Below are positions 9,203 to 17,122 of a stretch of 32,273 nt of DNA, one piece after another (within the stretch, counting starts at the first letter, position 1; every line of letters begins with the position of its first letter). The notes beneath the pieces are model-generated. The model did no database searches. It was not told the DNA's origin and saw only the letters and a list, made by a program, of their open reading frames with translations. Both the position numbers and the translations under genes were made by a program. This stretch comes from an uncultured Bacilli bacterium (GTDB lineage Bacteria > Bacillota_I > Bacilli_A > RF39 > UBA660). The DNA is taken from NCBI GenBank assembly GCA_934087515.1, contig CAKOIY010000007.1:1-32273 (forward strand), read 5' to 3'.

Positions 9203-9408
9203 TACTTCACCTCCAAATTAAAAACAACCAAATCCCTAAACTTATTATTCATAAAAAGCAAACAATCACTAACATTAATAATCTCTAAAAAAGTAATCTT
9301 TAAACTCCTAGAAAAAAGCTTCTTCTTAGCAAAAAAAAGAACACTTCACCTAGTAATCAAACAATCAAAAACACTAATATACAATCCCACCACAAACCCT
9401 AAAACCAT
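9202..9408 (-). pseudogene. Small ORF interrupted by UGA, coupled to the ligase gene
   Basis: A frame from an ATG at 9408 gives 20 hydrophobic residues (MVLGFVVGLYISVF...), a TGA at 9346-9348, then 47 open codons rich in Lys, Leu and Phe ending in TAA that overlaps the ligase ATG (TAATG). The overlap is typical of operon genes and suggests a real gene that has decayed, or a translated leader. The first ATG lies within a TATAAT-like box and has no ribosome binding site. I cannot assign a function. Confidence 0.3.
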
Positions 9409-9415
9409 TATAACA
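9407..9415 (-). promoter_or_regulatory. Possible extended -10 promoter for the acyl-CoA ligase
   Basis: On the minus strand TGTTATAAT lies about 205 bases before the ligase ATG; no good -35 is visible. If used, it gives an unusually long leader for this window. The rest of the gene-poor stretch 9203-9673 shows only the small interrupted ORF and the terminator at 9605-9639. Confidence 0.35.
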
Positions 9416-9604
9416 TAAAAAATATATAGCAAACATTATATATTTTAAAAAGCATTGACAAACACCCTATTCTATCTATATTATATTTTAATTTTATTTT
9501 CAATAACGACCTATTAATCATATTAGCAATCTCTTCTTGCTTTATTAATGAATTATTCCTAATAATATTTATGCTTATTCTTCCAAAGTACAAATTTTAC
9601 ACTT

Positions 9605-9639
9605 TAAAAAATAAAAGAGCATTGACTTAGTCAAGCTCT
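9605..9639 (-). terminator. Rho-independent terminator of the DUF1540 operon
   Basis: On the minus strand AGAGC-TTGAC, loop TAA, GTCAA-T-GCTCT forms a 10-bp stem with one bulged T, followed by TTTTATTTTTT. It lies 35 bases after the DUF1540 stop codon. Confidence 0.85.
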
Positions 9640-9673
9640 CTAAAACATATAACAAACACGATATGTTTAAAAA

Positions 9674-9853
9674 CTATTCATCCACTCTTTCATTATCAAG
9701 CTCATAACTAGAACAAATAGTTTCCTTTTCATTCTTAGCAACACCACTTTGATTCTTAATTTCAACTTCTCTTAAACCACAATGATCATCATCACAATTA
9801 CAATGTTTACAAGAATGTACATCACACTTAATATTTTGTTTTTCCTTTCCCAA
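9674..9853 (-). CDS. DUF1540-like small cysteine-rich protein
   Basis: A ~59-residue protein with the DUF1540 layout: IKCDVHSCKHCNC near the N terminus, a second region with DDDHCGL...EVEI, and a final ETICSSYE. The clustered Cys/His residues suggest metal binding, but the family role is not known to me. TTG at 9853 is preferred because GGGTGA sits five bases upstream; GTG at 9862 would overlap it. It is the last gene of a three-gene operon after the cysteine desulfurase-like gene. Confidence 0.75.
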   Translation of the reverse strand: MGKEKQNIKCDVHSCKHCNCDDDHCGLREVEIKNQSGVAKNEKETICSSYELDNERVDE

Positions 9854-9882
9854 TTTAATCACCCAATAATATTATTAACCAG

Positions 9883-10446
9883 TTAAATACTTTTATACCT
9901 ATTTTTTATAAATTTAGAAAAACTAACAATTAAACTAGTAGGACTAGTACCACTACGATACTTAGTAACACTTTTACCACCATTAATCAAAGGCTTAATA
10001 AAAATATTTTTTTTCTTAAGAAGAACACCAAAAAAAGGAATATAATCACCAATAGTAATAAAATCATAATCATTTAAATTATTATATTTTTTATCTAAAT
10101 CTATATCAATATGTTTATACCTAGCATCAAGCATAACCTCATCCCTAGTAGAAAATAAATAAACATCATCACCAGAAACAGGAATACCCATCAAATCACA
10201 AATATACAAAACATCAATAGCATCAGAATAAACATTTCCAGAACAATTAAACAAAATAGTAGAAAAACTCTCACTATTACCACTAGTATAAATAACATCA
10301 TAATCATCAAGACCTAAAACATCAAGTATTTGCCTGCTTGCAGCCTCCTCTATTCTTTTAGAATTAAGTCCAAGTTCATGTAAAGAATTACTATTACCAA
10401 TAAACTCCAAACTAACCCTATCATAAGAATCCAAAACATCTTTCAT
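9883..10446 (-). CDS. Shortened cysteine desulfurase-like protein without PLP lysine
   Basis: 187 residues recalling the NifS/IscS fold type I family (usually ~380). The start matches the GNPSSLH region (FIGNSNSLHELG, residues 15-26, then RIEEA and a VIYTSGNSES segment at 51-60). The end matches the PLIxGGxQxxxxRSGT region (KPLINGGKSVTKYRSGT, 151-167). Between them only ~90 residues remain. The conserved His, Asp and Gln PLP contacts, the S-x-H-K lysine motif (here IGDYIPFFG) and the catalytic Cys loop are not visible. The frame is fully open with a good ribosome binding site (AAGGTGA), so it looks like an expressed, catalytically inactive homologue rather than random decay. Other explanations are a recent internal deletion or a scaffold role. 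It lies 4 bases after 10451-10762. Confidence 0.6.
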   Translation of the reverse strand: MKDVLDSYDRVSLEFIGNSNSLHELGLNSKRIEEAASRQILDVLGLDDYDVIYTSGNSESFSTILFNCSGNVYSDAIDVLYICDLMGIPVSGDDVYLFSTRDEVMLDARYKHIDIDLDKKYNNLNDYDFITIGDYIPFFGVLLKKKNIFIKPLINGGKSVTKYRSGTSPTSLIVSFSKFIKNRYKSI

Positions 10447-10450
10447 AAAA

Positions 10451-10762
10451 TCACCTTTTTCTAACTAAACTCTTATCACACATAACATCAATAGGACTAA
10501 CCCTACCAGATTTATCATATACTTTATAAGGAGACAAAACATACTTACCAATAGGTTTATTCTTGGTATCAACATTTATATCAATAACAGTATAAATATT
10601 ACCACTATCAAAATCAAGTAAATAATTGTCATTTAAAACACCAACAATTTCACCTAAATAAACAACACAAAATCTCCCATTATCAAAACACGTTTCACAC
10701 AAAGAAGCCCCATATATATCCTTTTTATTAAACTTCATATTTAAAATATCTTCTGAAACCAA
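10451..10762 (-). CDS. Small protein of unknown function, first gene of the desulfurase-like operon
   Basis: About 103 residues, no family recognised. It has a Cys-x2-Cys-x6-Cys cluster (LCETCFDNGRFC) followed by beta-rich sequence (VVYLGEIVGVL, YLLDFDSGNIYTVIDI) that could form a small barrel, and a basic end. TTG at 10762 is chosen because GGAGGG lies just upstream; a TTG at 10777 would fall at that ribosome binding site. TATAAT at 10786-10791 may be its -10. The TGA stop lies within the ribosome binding site of the next gene, so the two are probably coupled. Confidence 0.55.
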   Translation of the reverse strand: MVSEDILNMKFNKKDIYGASLCETCFDNGRFCVVYLGEIVGVLNDNYLLDFDSGNIYTVIDINVDTKNKPIGKYVLSPYKVYDKSGRVSPIDVMCDKSLVRKR

Positions 10763-10785
10763 AATACTTCCCTCCAATAAATAAT

Positions 10786-10791
10786 ATTATA
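10786..10791 (-). promoter_or_regulatory. Putative -10 of the desulfurase-like operon
   Basis: TATAAT on the minus strand ends ten bases before GGAGGG. No clear -35. The implied leader is about 17 bases. Confidence 0.35.
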
Positions 10792-10817
10792 ACAACAAAA
10801 AAAAGATAAGTAAATGA

Positions 10818-10846
10818 TTGAAAAAAAGAAAAAAATGTAATAAAAT
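10818..10846 (+). promoter_or_regulatory. Possible promoter of the lipoprotein gene
   Basis: TTGAAA, 17 bases, TAAAAT. The GAGGTG ribosome binding site starts five bases after the -10 box, so a start at the usual distance would fall inside it. The prediction is therefore weak. Confidence 0.35.
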
Positions 10847-10862
10847 GTAAGAGGTGATATAA

Positions 10863-11267
10863 ATGAAAAGAATAAAAATGTTGTTAATACTAATAATTCC
10901 TATATTCCTAACAGGATGTTCAGAAACACTAAAATGTACAATAGAAACAAATAACTACAAATCAAAAATAAAAATAAACTTCGAAAAAGACAAACCAACA
11001 ACTTATAAATATAAAGACGAAATGCGTTTTTCTCCAAGTTCCACAGATGCAGAAATATATTATCATTCAAAATACGATCAATACAGTCTTTTAATATCAG
11101 ATAAACACGCTAATCTAAGAGACAAAGCAGATGGCGTATACCTAAAAATAAACTATGACTTCACAAAAGATAAATCCGAAGGAGAAAACTCATTACTAAT
11201 AACAAGAAACGATACAAAAAAAACAGCCTTACAAAAAATACAAAGCTCAGGTTACACTTGCAAATAA
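10863..11267 (+). CDS. Small secreted lipoprotein
   Basis: 134 residues. An N-terminal signal (MKRIKM then LLILIIPIFLTGC) ends in a lipobox LTGC, so Cys19 should be lipidated and the protein anchored outside the cytoplasmic membrane. The rest is a Lys/Tyr-rich beta-type domain with two more cysteines (Cys25 and the one before the final Lys) that may pair. It recalls DUF1307/YehR-type lipoproteins in size and layout, but I cannot confirm that. It is a single rightward gene among leftward ones, with GAGGTG before its ATG and a terminator overlapping its stop. Confidence 0.8.
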   Translation: MKRIKMLLILIIPIFLTGCSETLKCTIETNNYKSKIKINFEKDKPTTYKYKDEMRFSPSSTDAEIYYHSKYDQYSLLISDKHANLRDKADGVYLKINYDFTKDKSEGENSLLITRNDTKKTALQKIQSSGYTCK

Positions 11268-11281
11268 CCTAAGCTTTTTTA
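11243..11281 (+). terminator. Terminator overlapping the end of the lipoprotein gene
   Basis: AAGCT-C-AGGTTA, a 10-base loop, TAACCT-A-AGCTT then a run of T. The stem is 11 bp with one mismatch. The stop codon TAA (11265-11267) is the first three bases of the 3' arm, so the 5' arm is coding. Confidence 0.8.
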
Positions 11282-12547
11282 TTTATAATTACTAATCAAA
11301 TTAGCAATCTCTTGATCCTCATCTGATTTCTTAACATCAATCTTTTGATCAAACCATTCAGGAACAACATCAATCTTATTACTCTTCTTAACAGTCCCCT
11401 TTCTAGAAGACTTCTTATGTTCCTTAATACAAGCATTCATAGCCTCAGGAACAGTCTCAATACCAAGCCTCTTCCAATGACTAGCAATAGTCTCAATATA
11501 AGTCTTATTAAGCTTCTTATTATTAACACGAAGAACATAATCAAGAAGAACATTAACCACACCAGGACTAAGTTTCAAATCAAGAAGCAAATTCTCAACA
11601 ATCTGTAAATCCCTAGTAATAACCTTACCATTCTTATACTTACTCTTTAAAAACTGATAAGGATTAGTATTCTCAAAAGTATATATCATCTTACCACGTT
11701 TAGTATTATCCCCACCAGGAGTCTTTAAATACTCAGGCTGTGAATAATGAACAATAGTAGGAAGATTACCACTATTCTCAAACTGATAAAAATTCCTAGC
11801 ACCTTTTCTAAGTAAATCCCTATCAATAAGACCCTTCTCATTTATACAAGTCCTAATAAGCCCTTGCATAGTACTAATATCAATATTATATAAAAAAGAC
11901 AAATTATTAATCAAATTACGAACATCCTTACTAAAAGCCCTTTCACTTATAATCTTACTATCAAGACCAGAAAGTAAAAGATCAAAATCAACAACATCTT
12001 TAAAAACAATTTCTCCCTTTTTCCTAGAAACAATTTCATCATTATTAAAAAAAGAATTAACCGGAACACTAGTATAAACCTCATCAAACCTAAGAGAAAT
12101 ATCCTCATAATCCTTAAGAACAACCCTAGGAAGCTTATACCTACTAACAAGCTTATTATACTCAATCTTACCAACATTATTATATAAAACCATGTTCAAA
12201 ATAGGATGATTAAAAAACTCATTAGCACTAAGAGTACCATAAATCAAATAAACATAATTACTAACAGAACTCTTCTTAAAATAAGTCTTCAAAAGCCCAA
12301 TTCCTTCAAGCTTCTCACGAGCCATAACAATATCCTTAAGAGACATTTGCATAACACTAAGTAAATGATGATGAGTAAACTCTCCACTAACAAAAGAACT
12401 CTTCTCCAAATCATTAAACAAAGTAAGATACAAAGAAACAGCCTTATTTCCAATAATAGGTTGATACAAATCAATAAGAATTTGCTTATCAATCTCCGTA
12501 ATAATTGTCTTATTAACAACAATATAACTATCAGCAGGTAAAACCAT
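11279..12547 (-). CDS. dnaB: Replication initiation / helicase-loading protein DnaB (DnaB/DnaD family)
   Basis: Resembles B. subtilis-type DnaB, which with DnaD and DnaI brings the replicative helicase to the origin. The N terminus (VLPADSYIVVNK then LIDLYQPIIGNKAVSLYLTL) is the typical winged-helix start. The C-terminal part (LSPGVVNVLLDYVL, then an NK-x-LNKTYIETIASHW segment) is the DnaB_2/DnaD C-terminal helical domain. A Lys-rich tail follows. I use ATG at 12547 (422 residues) because GGTGG precedes it and the in-frame upstream extension would be poly-Phe. The helicase loader DnaI, often next to dnaB, is absent here; the gene ends against the lipoprotein terminator. Confidence 0.85.
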   Translation of the reverse strand: MVLPADSYIVVNKTIITEIDKQILIDLYQPIIGNKAVSLYLTLFNDLEKSSFVSGEFTHHHLLSVMQMSLKDIVMAREKLEGIGLLKTYFKKSSVSNYVYLIYGTLSANEFFNHPILNMVLYNNVGKIEYNKLVSRYKLPRVVLKDYEDISLRFDEVYTSVPVNSFFNNDEIVSRKKGEIVFKDVVDFDLLLSGLDSKIISERAFSKDVRNLINNLSFLYNIDISTMQGLIRTCINEKGLIDRDLLRKGARNFYQFENSGNLPTIVHYSQPEYLKTPGGDNTKRGKMIYTFENTNPYQFLKSKYKNGKVITRDLQIVENLLLDLKLSPGVVNVLLDYVLRVNNKKLNKTYIETIASHWKRLGIETVPEAMNACIKEHKKSSRKGTVKKSNKIDVVPEWFDQKIDVKKSDEDQEIANLISNYK

Positions 12548-12563
12548 ATAAACCACCAAAATT

Positions 12564-12569
12564 ATTATA
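12564..12569 (-). promoter_or_regulatory. Putative -10 of dnaB
   Basis: TATAAT on the minus strand lies six bases before the GGTGG ribosome binding site and downstream of the terminator of the preceding gene, so dnaB needs a promoter here. The predicted leader is about 10 bases. Confidence 0.45.
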
Positions 12570-12576
12570 CTATAAA

Positions 12577-12614
12577 AAGAAAAAAAGAAAAAGAAAAACA
12601 TCCAAAATAGGATG
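12577..12614 (-). terminator. Terminator of the membrane-anchored protein gene
   Basis: On the minus strand CATCC-TATTTT-GGATG is followed by a long T-rich tract (TTTTTCTTTTTCTTTTTTTC). It begins five bases after the TAA of 12620-13672. Confidence 0.7.
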
Positions 12615-12619
12615 CCAAA

Positions 12620-13672
12620 TTACTTATTATATCTATAATACAAAGTAGACATATAAGTCATATCAATCTTCTCAGTACTGCCATCAGAATAACTTATAGT
12701 AACAGTATTAGAATTATCATTATATTCATAAGAACTAATTTTCTTTTCACTATAAAGTTTAGAATCAACAATCTTAGAAGAATCCTTTTCAATTAAATAA
12801 ATATTATTACTATTATCAATAATATAATACGAAGCCTTAACAATATCACCAGTAGAACCAATTACAGTTTTAACAAAACCATCCTTAACACTTAAAGAAT
12901 CCCCAGATATTTTAATCTCATTGGTACCATCAAATAACTTTTTATCATAAGAAACATAAAGAGCATCACAAGAATCTTCAACACATCTACTAGCAATCAT
13001 ATCAGGATTAGGAAAATCAATCTTAAAAGTAGAATCCATTTTACCAACAGGTTTATTATCCAAATAACCATCAGTATATACACTAACAAGAGAATTATCA
13101 CATAAAGCATAAATAGTAAGAGGTTTAGTAGGATAATTAACAAAACCACCTAAATCATAATTAAAATCATATATACTATCAACCTTAGAACTATTTAACT
13201 TAGTAAACTCCTTAACAACAGCCTTAGAAACATCACTACCAGCATTAGAATAATATAAATCCCCTTCTTCAGTTAATACCACAAACAAAGTAGCAGAAAC
13301 ACTATGTGACAACGAAGCATAAACATACTTAGGAGTACCACTAATACCCTTAGCCTCAACCAAAGAAGGTTTATCCTTACTAAGATCATCTGCAACTAAA
13401 ACCTTACCAGAACTGATCTTAATAACAGTATTATTAACAAGTTCACTACTAGTACTAGTAATTTCCTTTATATATTTATTCTTAACTAAATTACTAACAG
13501 AATAAAAATCATCATTAACAGTTACGTTATCTTTAACAGGATTATTACTAGCATCTTCAACAACCATAAACTTACCATAACAAATATAACCAATAAGTCC
13601 AAGAATAATCATTACAATTAAAACAACAACCAAAACAATTAAACCCTTATTACTTTTTTTCTTTTCTTCCAT
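12620..13672 (-). CDS. Single-pass membrane protein with a beta-rich extracytoplasmic domain
   Basis: 350 residues. A short Lys-rich N terminus is followed by one membrane helix (about residues 9-32), then about 315 outside residues. The outer part has recurring short beta segments (VLVADDL, DLYYSNAG, LVSVYTDG, KLFDGTNEI, NIYLIEKD), suggesting a beta-propeller-like or RCC1-like fold; that is inference. Two cysteines in RCVEDSCDAL may form a disulfide. No family is recognised. ATG follows AGGAGG. A TATAAT lies directly before that site (13686-13691), too close to be a normal -10. Confidence 0.7.
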   Translation of the reverse strand: MEEKKKSNKGLIVLVVVLIVMIILGLIGYICYGKFMVVEDASNNPVKDNVTVNDDFYSVSNLVKNKYIKEITSTSSELVNNTVIKISSGKVLVADDLSKDKPSLVEAKGISGTPKYVYASLSHSVSATLFVVLTEEGDLYYSNAGSDVSKAVVKEFTKLNSSKVDSIYDFNYDLGGFVNYPTKPLTIYALCDNSLVSVYTDGYLDNKPVGKMDSTFKIDFPNPDMIASRCVEDSCDALYVSYDKKLFDGTNEIKISGDSLSVKDGFVKTVIGSTGDIVKASYYIIDNSNNIYLIEKDSSKIVDSKLYSEKKISSYEYNDNSNTVTISYSDGSTEKIDMTYMSTLYYRYNK

Positions 13673-13735
13673 AATAACTCCTCCTATTATACTAAAAATA
13701 TATCATAAAAAGAAAAAAATAGCAATCATTTACAT

Positions 13736-14185
13736 TTAACACAAAACTTTTTTCAAACTTCCCTTAAAACTCTCAAGTTCCTCTCCAAAAACAAACTCAC
13801 AAAACTCACAAATACCCAAAAACTCACTATAACTAATATCTCTTATATTCACATAATACTTACTCTTAAAAACATAAATACACTTATTATTTAATAAAAA
13901 ATAATCATCAAATCTCAAAAAAATATCCTCATCATCATGAATAATAATCTTTAAATCCAACATATCTCCAAAAAAATCCAAATCATCTTCTTTAACAAGC
14001 TCTACTAAAACCCCAAATTTATAACTATAAACATGCCCTATATAAAAACCACAAATATCTTTTTTATATTTACGCTTAAGTTTTAAAATTAATCCCTTCA
14101 TATAGTCATTAATATTATCCCTATCTATACTATCTTTATCTATAATAAAAATGGAAATCCTATCATTTTTATTTATAACTCTCAT
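13736..14185 (-). CDS. Protein of unknown function (149 residues)
   Basis: No family recognised. The protein is rich in Asp, Lys, Phe and Ile and appears alpha/beta. It has one long Lys/Arg stretch (LKRKYKKD) and cysteines near the end (ICEFCEF, final Cys). No signal peptide or membrane segment. ATG follows AGGTGA, with TACAAT five bases further upstream (14201-14206), so it is probably transcribed alone after the engB terminator. Confidence 0.55.
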   Translation of the reverse strand: MRVINKNDRISIFIIDKDSIDRDNINDYMKGLILKLKRKYKKDICGFYIGHVYSYKFGVLVELVKEDDLDFFGDMLDLKIIIHDDEDIFLRFDDYFLLNNKCIYVFKSKYYVNIRDISYSEFLGICEFCEFVFGEELESFKGSLKKVLC

Positions 14186-14208
14186 TAAATCACCTAATTT
14201 ATTGTATG

Positions 14209-14249
14209 AAAAAAAGCCTATAAAGTTTCTTCTTCCTCTATTAGGCTTT
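14209..14249 (-). terminator. Terminator overlapping the end of engB
   Basis: On the minus strand AAAGCCTA (14249-14242) and TAGGCTTT (14220-14213) can pair over a 21-base loop, followed by T residues. The engB stop TAG is the first codon of the 3' arm. The long loop makes it less certain. Confidence 0.55.
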
Positions 14250-14817
14250 CAATTTCATTAAGAATTTTATCTTTACCCTCTCTAGTAACATTAGAAAGAA
14301 CAATAAAAGAATCACCCTTCTCTAATTCTAAAGTCTTCAAAATAACATTCTTAGCCTTTTCACGTTTATTATTACTAATCTTATCAGCCTTAGTAGCAAC
14401 AATAGTAACAGGCAACTTAAAATATTTCAAATACTTATACATAAGAATATCATCTTCACTAGGCTTATGCCTCAAATCAACTAACATATAAGTTCTAACA
14501 AGATTAGGTCTTTTCTCCAAATATTCCTCAATCATAAGACCAAACTTTCTATGTTCCTTCTTACTAACAGACGCATAACCATAACCAGGTACATCAACAA
14601 AGTAAAACCTCTTATTAAGTAAATAAAAATTTAAATTACGAGTCTTACCAGGAGTATTGGAAACCCTAGCCATCTTCTTATTATTAGTAATAGTATTTAT
14701 AAAACTACTCTTTCCTACATTACTTCTCCCAACAAGCATAAACTCTGGTAAATTATCAGTAGGATACTGACTTCTCCTAATAGCACTTATTATAAATTCT
14801 GAACTAGTAATTTTCAT
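14218..14817 (-). CDS. engB: Ribosome biogenesis GTPase EngB (YsxC/YihA)
   Basis: A TRAFAC GTPase of the EngB family, which assists late assembly of the 50S ribosomal subunit. From ATG at 14817 it is 199 residues, the family norm. Landmarks: G1 GRSNVGKSS (30-38), G2 Thr in TPGKTR (55-60), G3 DVPGYG (75-80), G4 TKAD (142-145). The alternative GTG at 14826 adds three residues. The start overlaps the end of nrnA by 14 bases, so translation is probably coupled. It is the third gene of ackA-nrnA-engB. Confidence 0.96.
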   Translation of the reverse strand: MKITSSEFIISAIRRSQYPTDNLPEFMLVGRSNVGKSSFINTITNNKKMARVSNTPGKTRNLNFYLLNKRFYFVDVPGYGYASVSKKEHRKFGLMIEEYLEKRPNLVRTYMLVDLRHKPSEDDILMYKYLKYFKLPVTIVATKADKISNNKREKAKNVILKTLELEKGDSFIVLSNVTREGKDKILNEIESLIEEEETL

Positions 14818-15775
14818 TATTATCACTACTTTCTCTATATTCTTTACAAAGCATATCTAAATCCTCAACAAGTTTTGAAACCTCATCAAAAGATGTAAGT
14901 TTAACCCCACTAGCAAGAGCATGACCACCACCACCATATGTCTCTAAAAGCTTATTAATAACTGGGCCACGAGATCTAACAGAAACCCTAATAACTTTAT
15001 TTTTAACATCTTCAGTAGCACTAAGCCATACAAGAAGTTCTTCTATATTATTAAACTCATTAATAGAATTACCTCCAGTCGCAGGATCAACTCCATACTC
15101 TAAAATCACATCATTAGGAAGTTTTATATAACCAACACCATTATCAGTCTTTTCAATATTACTTGCCATATAACCAAAAAACTTAACCTCAGCAAGTGGT
15201 CTCTTATATAAATTGAAATATACTTTAGTAATATCTATATCAAATAAAGAAACCATCTCACTAACTACTTTAAAAGTTTCAGCCTTAGAATTATTAAATA
15301 AAAATCTATTAGTATCAGCAACCATCCCCGCATATAATATCTCACATATCCCTTTATTAAGTACAAGCTTAGTATTCTTCAAAAAATCATAAACAATCTC
15401 CGAAGCACTAGATGCATCATCCTTAATATATTCAATATCACAAAACTTTTCAATAAAAGGATGATGATCCATCTTAACACTATACTCATAATGAGTAAGT
15501 TCTTCCATATCTACTCTTCTCTTATCCGGAGTATCTACCACAATAAGAAGAATCTTTTCCATAGCATCAAAATCAATATTCTTATCAAGCTTACCAATAA
15601 AATTAAACTTAATAGTACCATTCCCAATAGCATAAACATTTTTATCAGGAAAAGTTTCCTTTATAGAATTCTTAAGTGCTACTTGACTAGCCATAGCATC
15701 AGGATCCACCCCAACATGTCTAGCTATTACAATATTATCATATGATTTTATTGCTTTAAAAATATCTTTGTACAT
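14804..15775 (-). CDS. nrnA: DHH/DHHA1 phosphoesterase, NrnA-like nanoRNase / pAp phosphatase
   Basis: A 323-residue DHH-family phosphoesterase. NrnA relatives degrade RNA dinucleotides to pentamers and hydrolyse 3'-phosphoadenosine 5'-phosphate; some clear pGpG or cyclic-di-AMP products. Metal ligands are visible: His20, Asp24 and Asp26 in ARHVGVDPD, Asp81 in VVDTPD, and the DHH triad Asp103-His104-His105 in KMDHHPF. The DHHA1 motif GGGGHALASG lies near residue 285. The start has AGGATG upstream, 15 bases after the ackA stop. Exact substrate is not decided by sequence. Confidence 0.9.
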   Translation of the reverse strand: MYKDIFKAIKSYDNIVIARHVGVDPDAMASQVALKNSIKETFPDKNVYAIGNGTIKFNFIGKLDKNIDFDAMEKILLIVVDTPDKRRVDMEELTHYEYSVKMDHHPFIEKFCDIEYIKDDASSASEIVYDFLKNTKLVLNKGICEILYAGMVADTNRFLFNNSKAETFKVVSEMVSLFDIDITKVYFNLYKRPLAEVKFFGYMASNIEKTDNGVGYIKLPNDVILEYGVDPATGGNSINEFNNIEELLVWLSATEDVKNKVIRVSVRSRGPVINKLLETYGGGGHALASGVKLTSFDEVSKLVEDLDMLCKEYRESSDNNENY

Positions 15776-15790
15776 CCATAATCATCCTAT

Positions 15791-16969
15791 CTATTTGATA
15801 AATTTATAAGTATCTTTAGCAATCATAAGTTCTTCATCAGTAGGAACAATCCATACTGGAACAGTAGAATCATCGCTACTAATTAAAGTTTCTTTTCCAC
15901 GAACATTATTTCTTTCATCAGAAATCTTAATACCAAGAACAGCAAGTTTATCAATTATTTGCTTTCTTGTAGTAATAGAATTTTCTCCAAGACCAGCAGC
16001 AAAACAAATAGCATCCACACCACCAAGTTTAACATAATACTTAGCAATATAATCAACACATCTATTAACAAACATTTGTTGTGCTAAAATGCATCTTTCA
16101 TCACCATTATCTACTCCAGCTTCAATATCTCTAGAATCACTACTAACACCAGAAACACCAATAAATCCACTTTTCTTATTTAAAGCATTCATAACTTCAT
16201 CTAAACTCATACCAGACTTATCCATAACATATGGTATCATTTGTGAATCAATATCACCACATCTAGTACCCATCATAAGTCCAGCATTAGGAGAAAATCC
16301 TAAACTAGAATCAACACATTTACCATTTTCAATAGCTTCAATACTACATCCTCCACCTAAATGACAAGTAATAAGTTTAAATTCCTTCTTACCAAGAATT
16401 TCACTCATTCTTTCAGATAAATAATTATGACTTATACCATGGAAACCATATCTTCTAACACCATATTCTGTATACCATTCATATGGAACAGGATAAATAT
16501 ATTCTGTAGGTTCCATAGTTTGTTGAAATGAAGTATCAAAAACTGCTACTTGTTTAACACTAGGAAGTGCTTTAGTAAACGCATTAATAGCAAGTAAATT
16601 AGCAGGATTATGAAGTGGAGCCAAATCAAAGAATGATTTAATCGCAGCAATTACATCATCATCAATAACAATAGAACTTGCATACTTAGAACCACCATGA
16701 ACAACTCTATGTCCTACCCCTTCAATTTCTTCTAAAGAAGTAATAACTTTATTTTCAAATAACTCATCAATCAAAATCTTAACAGCATCTTCATGATTAC
16801 TTAAAACAGCATCCTTCTTAATCTTTTCACCATTTACTTTAATAGTATAAAAACTATCATTAATACCAATTCTTTCAAAAACTCCAGAAATTAGTACTTT
16901 TTCTTCAGGCATTTCATACATTTGAAACTTAAGTGATGAACTACCAGCATTAATAGATAATATTTTCAT
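15791..16969 (-). CDS. ackA: Acetate kinase
   Basis: Converts acetyl phosphate and ADP to acetate and ATP, the ATP-yielding last step of acetate fermentation. From ATG at 16969 (AAGGAAT-type site upstream) it has 392 residues, the family size. Landmarks: N-terminal NAGSSSLKF, GHRVVHGG, VFDTSFQQTM with the catalytic Asp, the YGFHGISHNY segment with His, HLGGGCS, and the MMGTRCGDID segment with the catalytic Arg. Residues upstream of this ATG in the open frame are unlike the family. No phosphotransacetylase gene is in the window. First gene of the ackA-nrnA-engB run. Confidence 0.98.
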   Translation of the reverse strand: MKILSINAGSSSLKFQMYEMPEEKVLISGVFERIGINDSFYTIKVNGEKIKKDAVLSNHEDAVKILIDELFENKVITSLEEIEGVGHRVVHGGSKYASSIVIDDDVIAAIKSFFDLAPLHNPANLLAINAFTKALPSVKQVAVFDTSFQQTMEPTEYIYPVPYEWYTEYGVRRYGFHGISHNYLSERMSEILGKKEFKLITCHLGGGCSIEAIENGKCVDSSLGFSPNAGLMMGTRCGDIDSQMIPYVMDKSGMSLDEVMNALNKKSGFIGVSGVSSDSRDIEAGVDNGDERCILAQQMFVNRCVDYIAKYYVKLGGVDAICFAAGLGENSITTRKQIIDKLAVLGIKISDERNNVRGKETLISSDDSTVPVWIVPTDEELMIAKDTYKFIK

Positions 16970-17122
16970 TATAATTCCTTCTTTCTTAAATAATTTCATA
17001 GAATATGATAACACAAATAATAAAAAATTTCTATAACTCCTAACAAAATTACTCAAAATCACACATAAAAAAAGAAATTACATTAAATTATACATTTAAA
17101 CCAAAGAAAAACAACTCAATAA

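Noticed and set aside
9408..9593. Leftward 61-codon open frame starting with TTG
   Set aside because: No ribosome binding site, poor composition, and it overlaps a promoter-like box; I treat the region as non-coding.
16969..17062. Extended N terminus for acetate kinase
   Set aside because: The added residues are unlike the family; the ATG at 16969 has a ribosome binding site and the expected MKILSINAG start.
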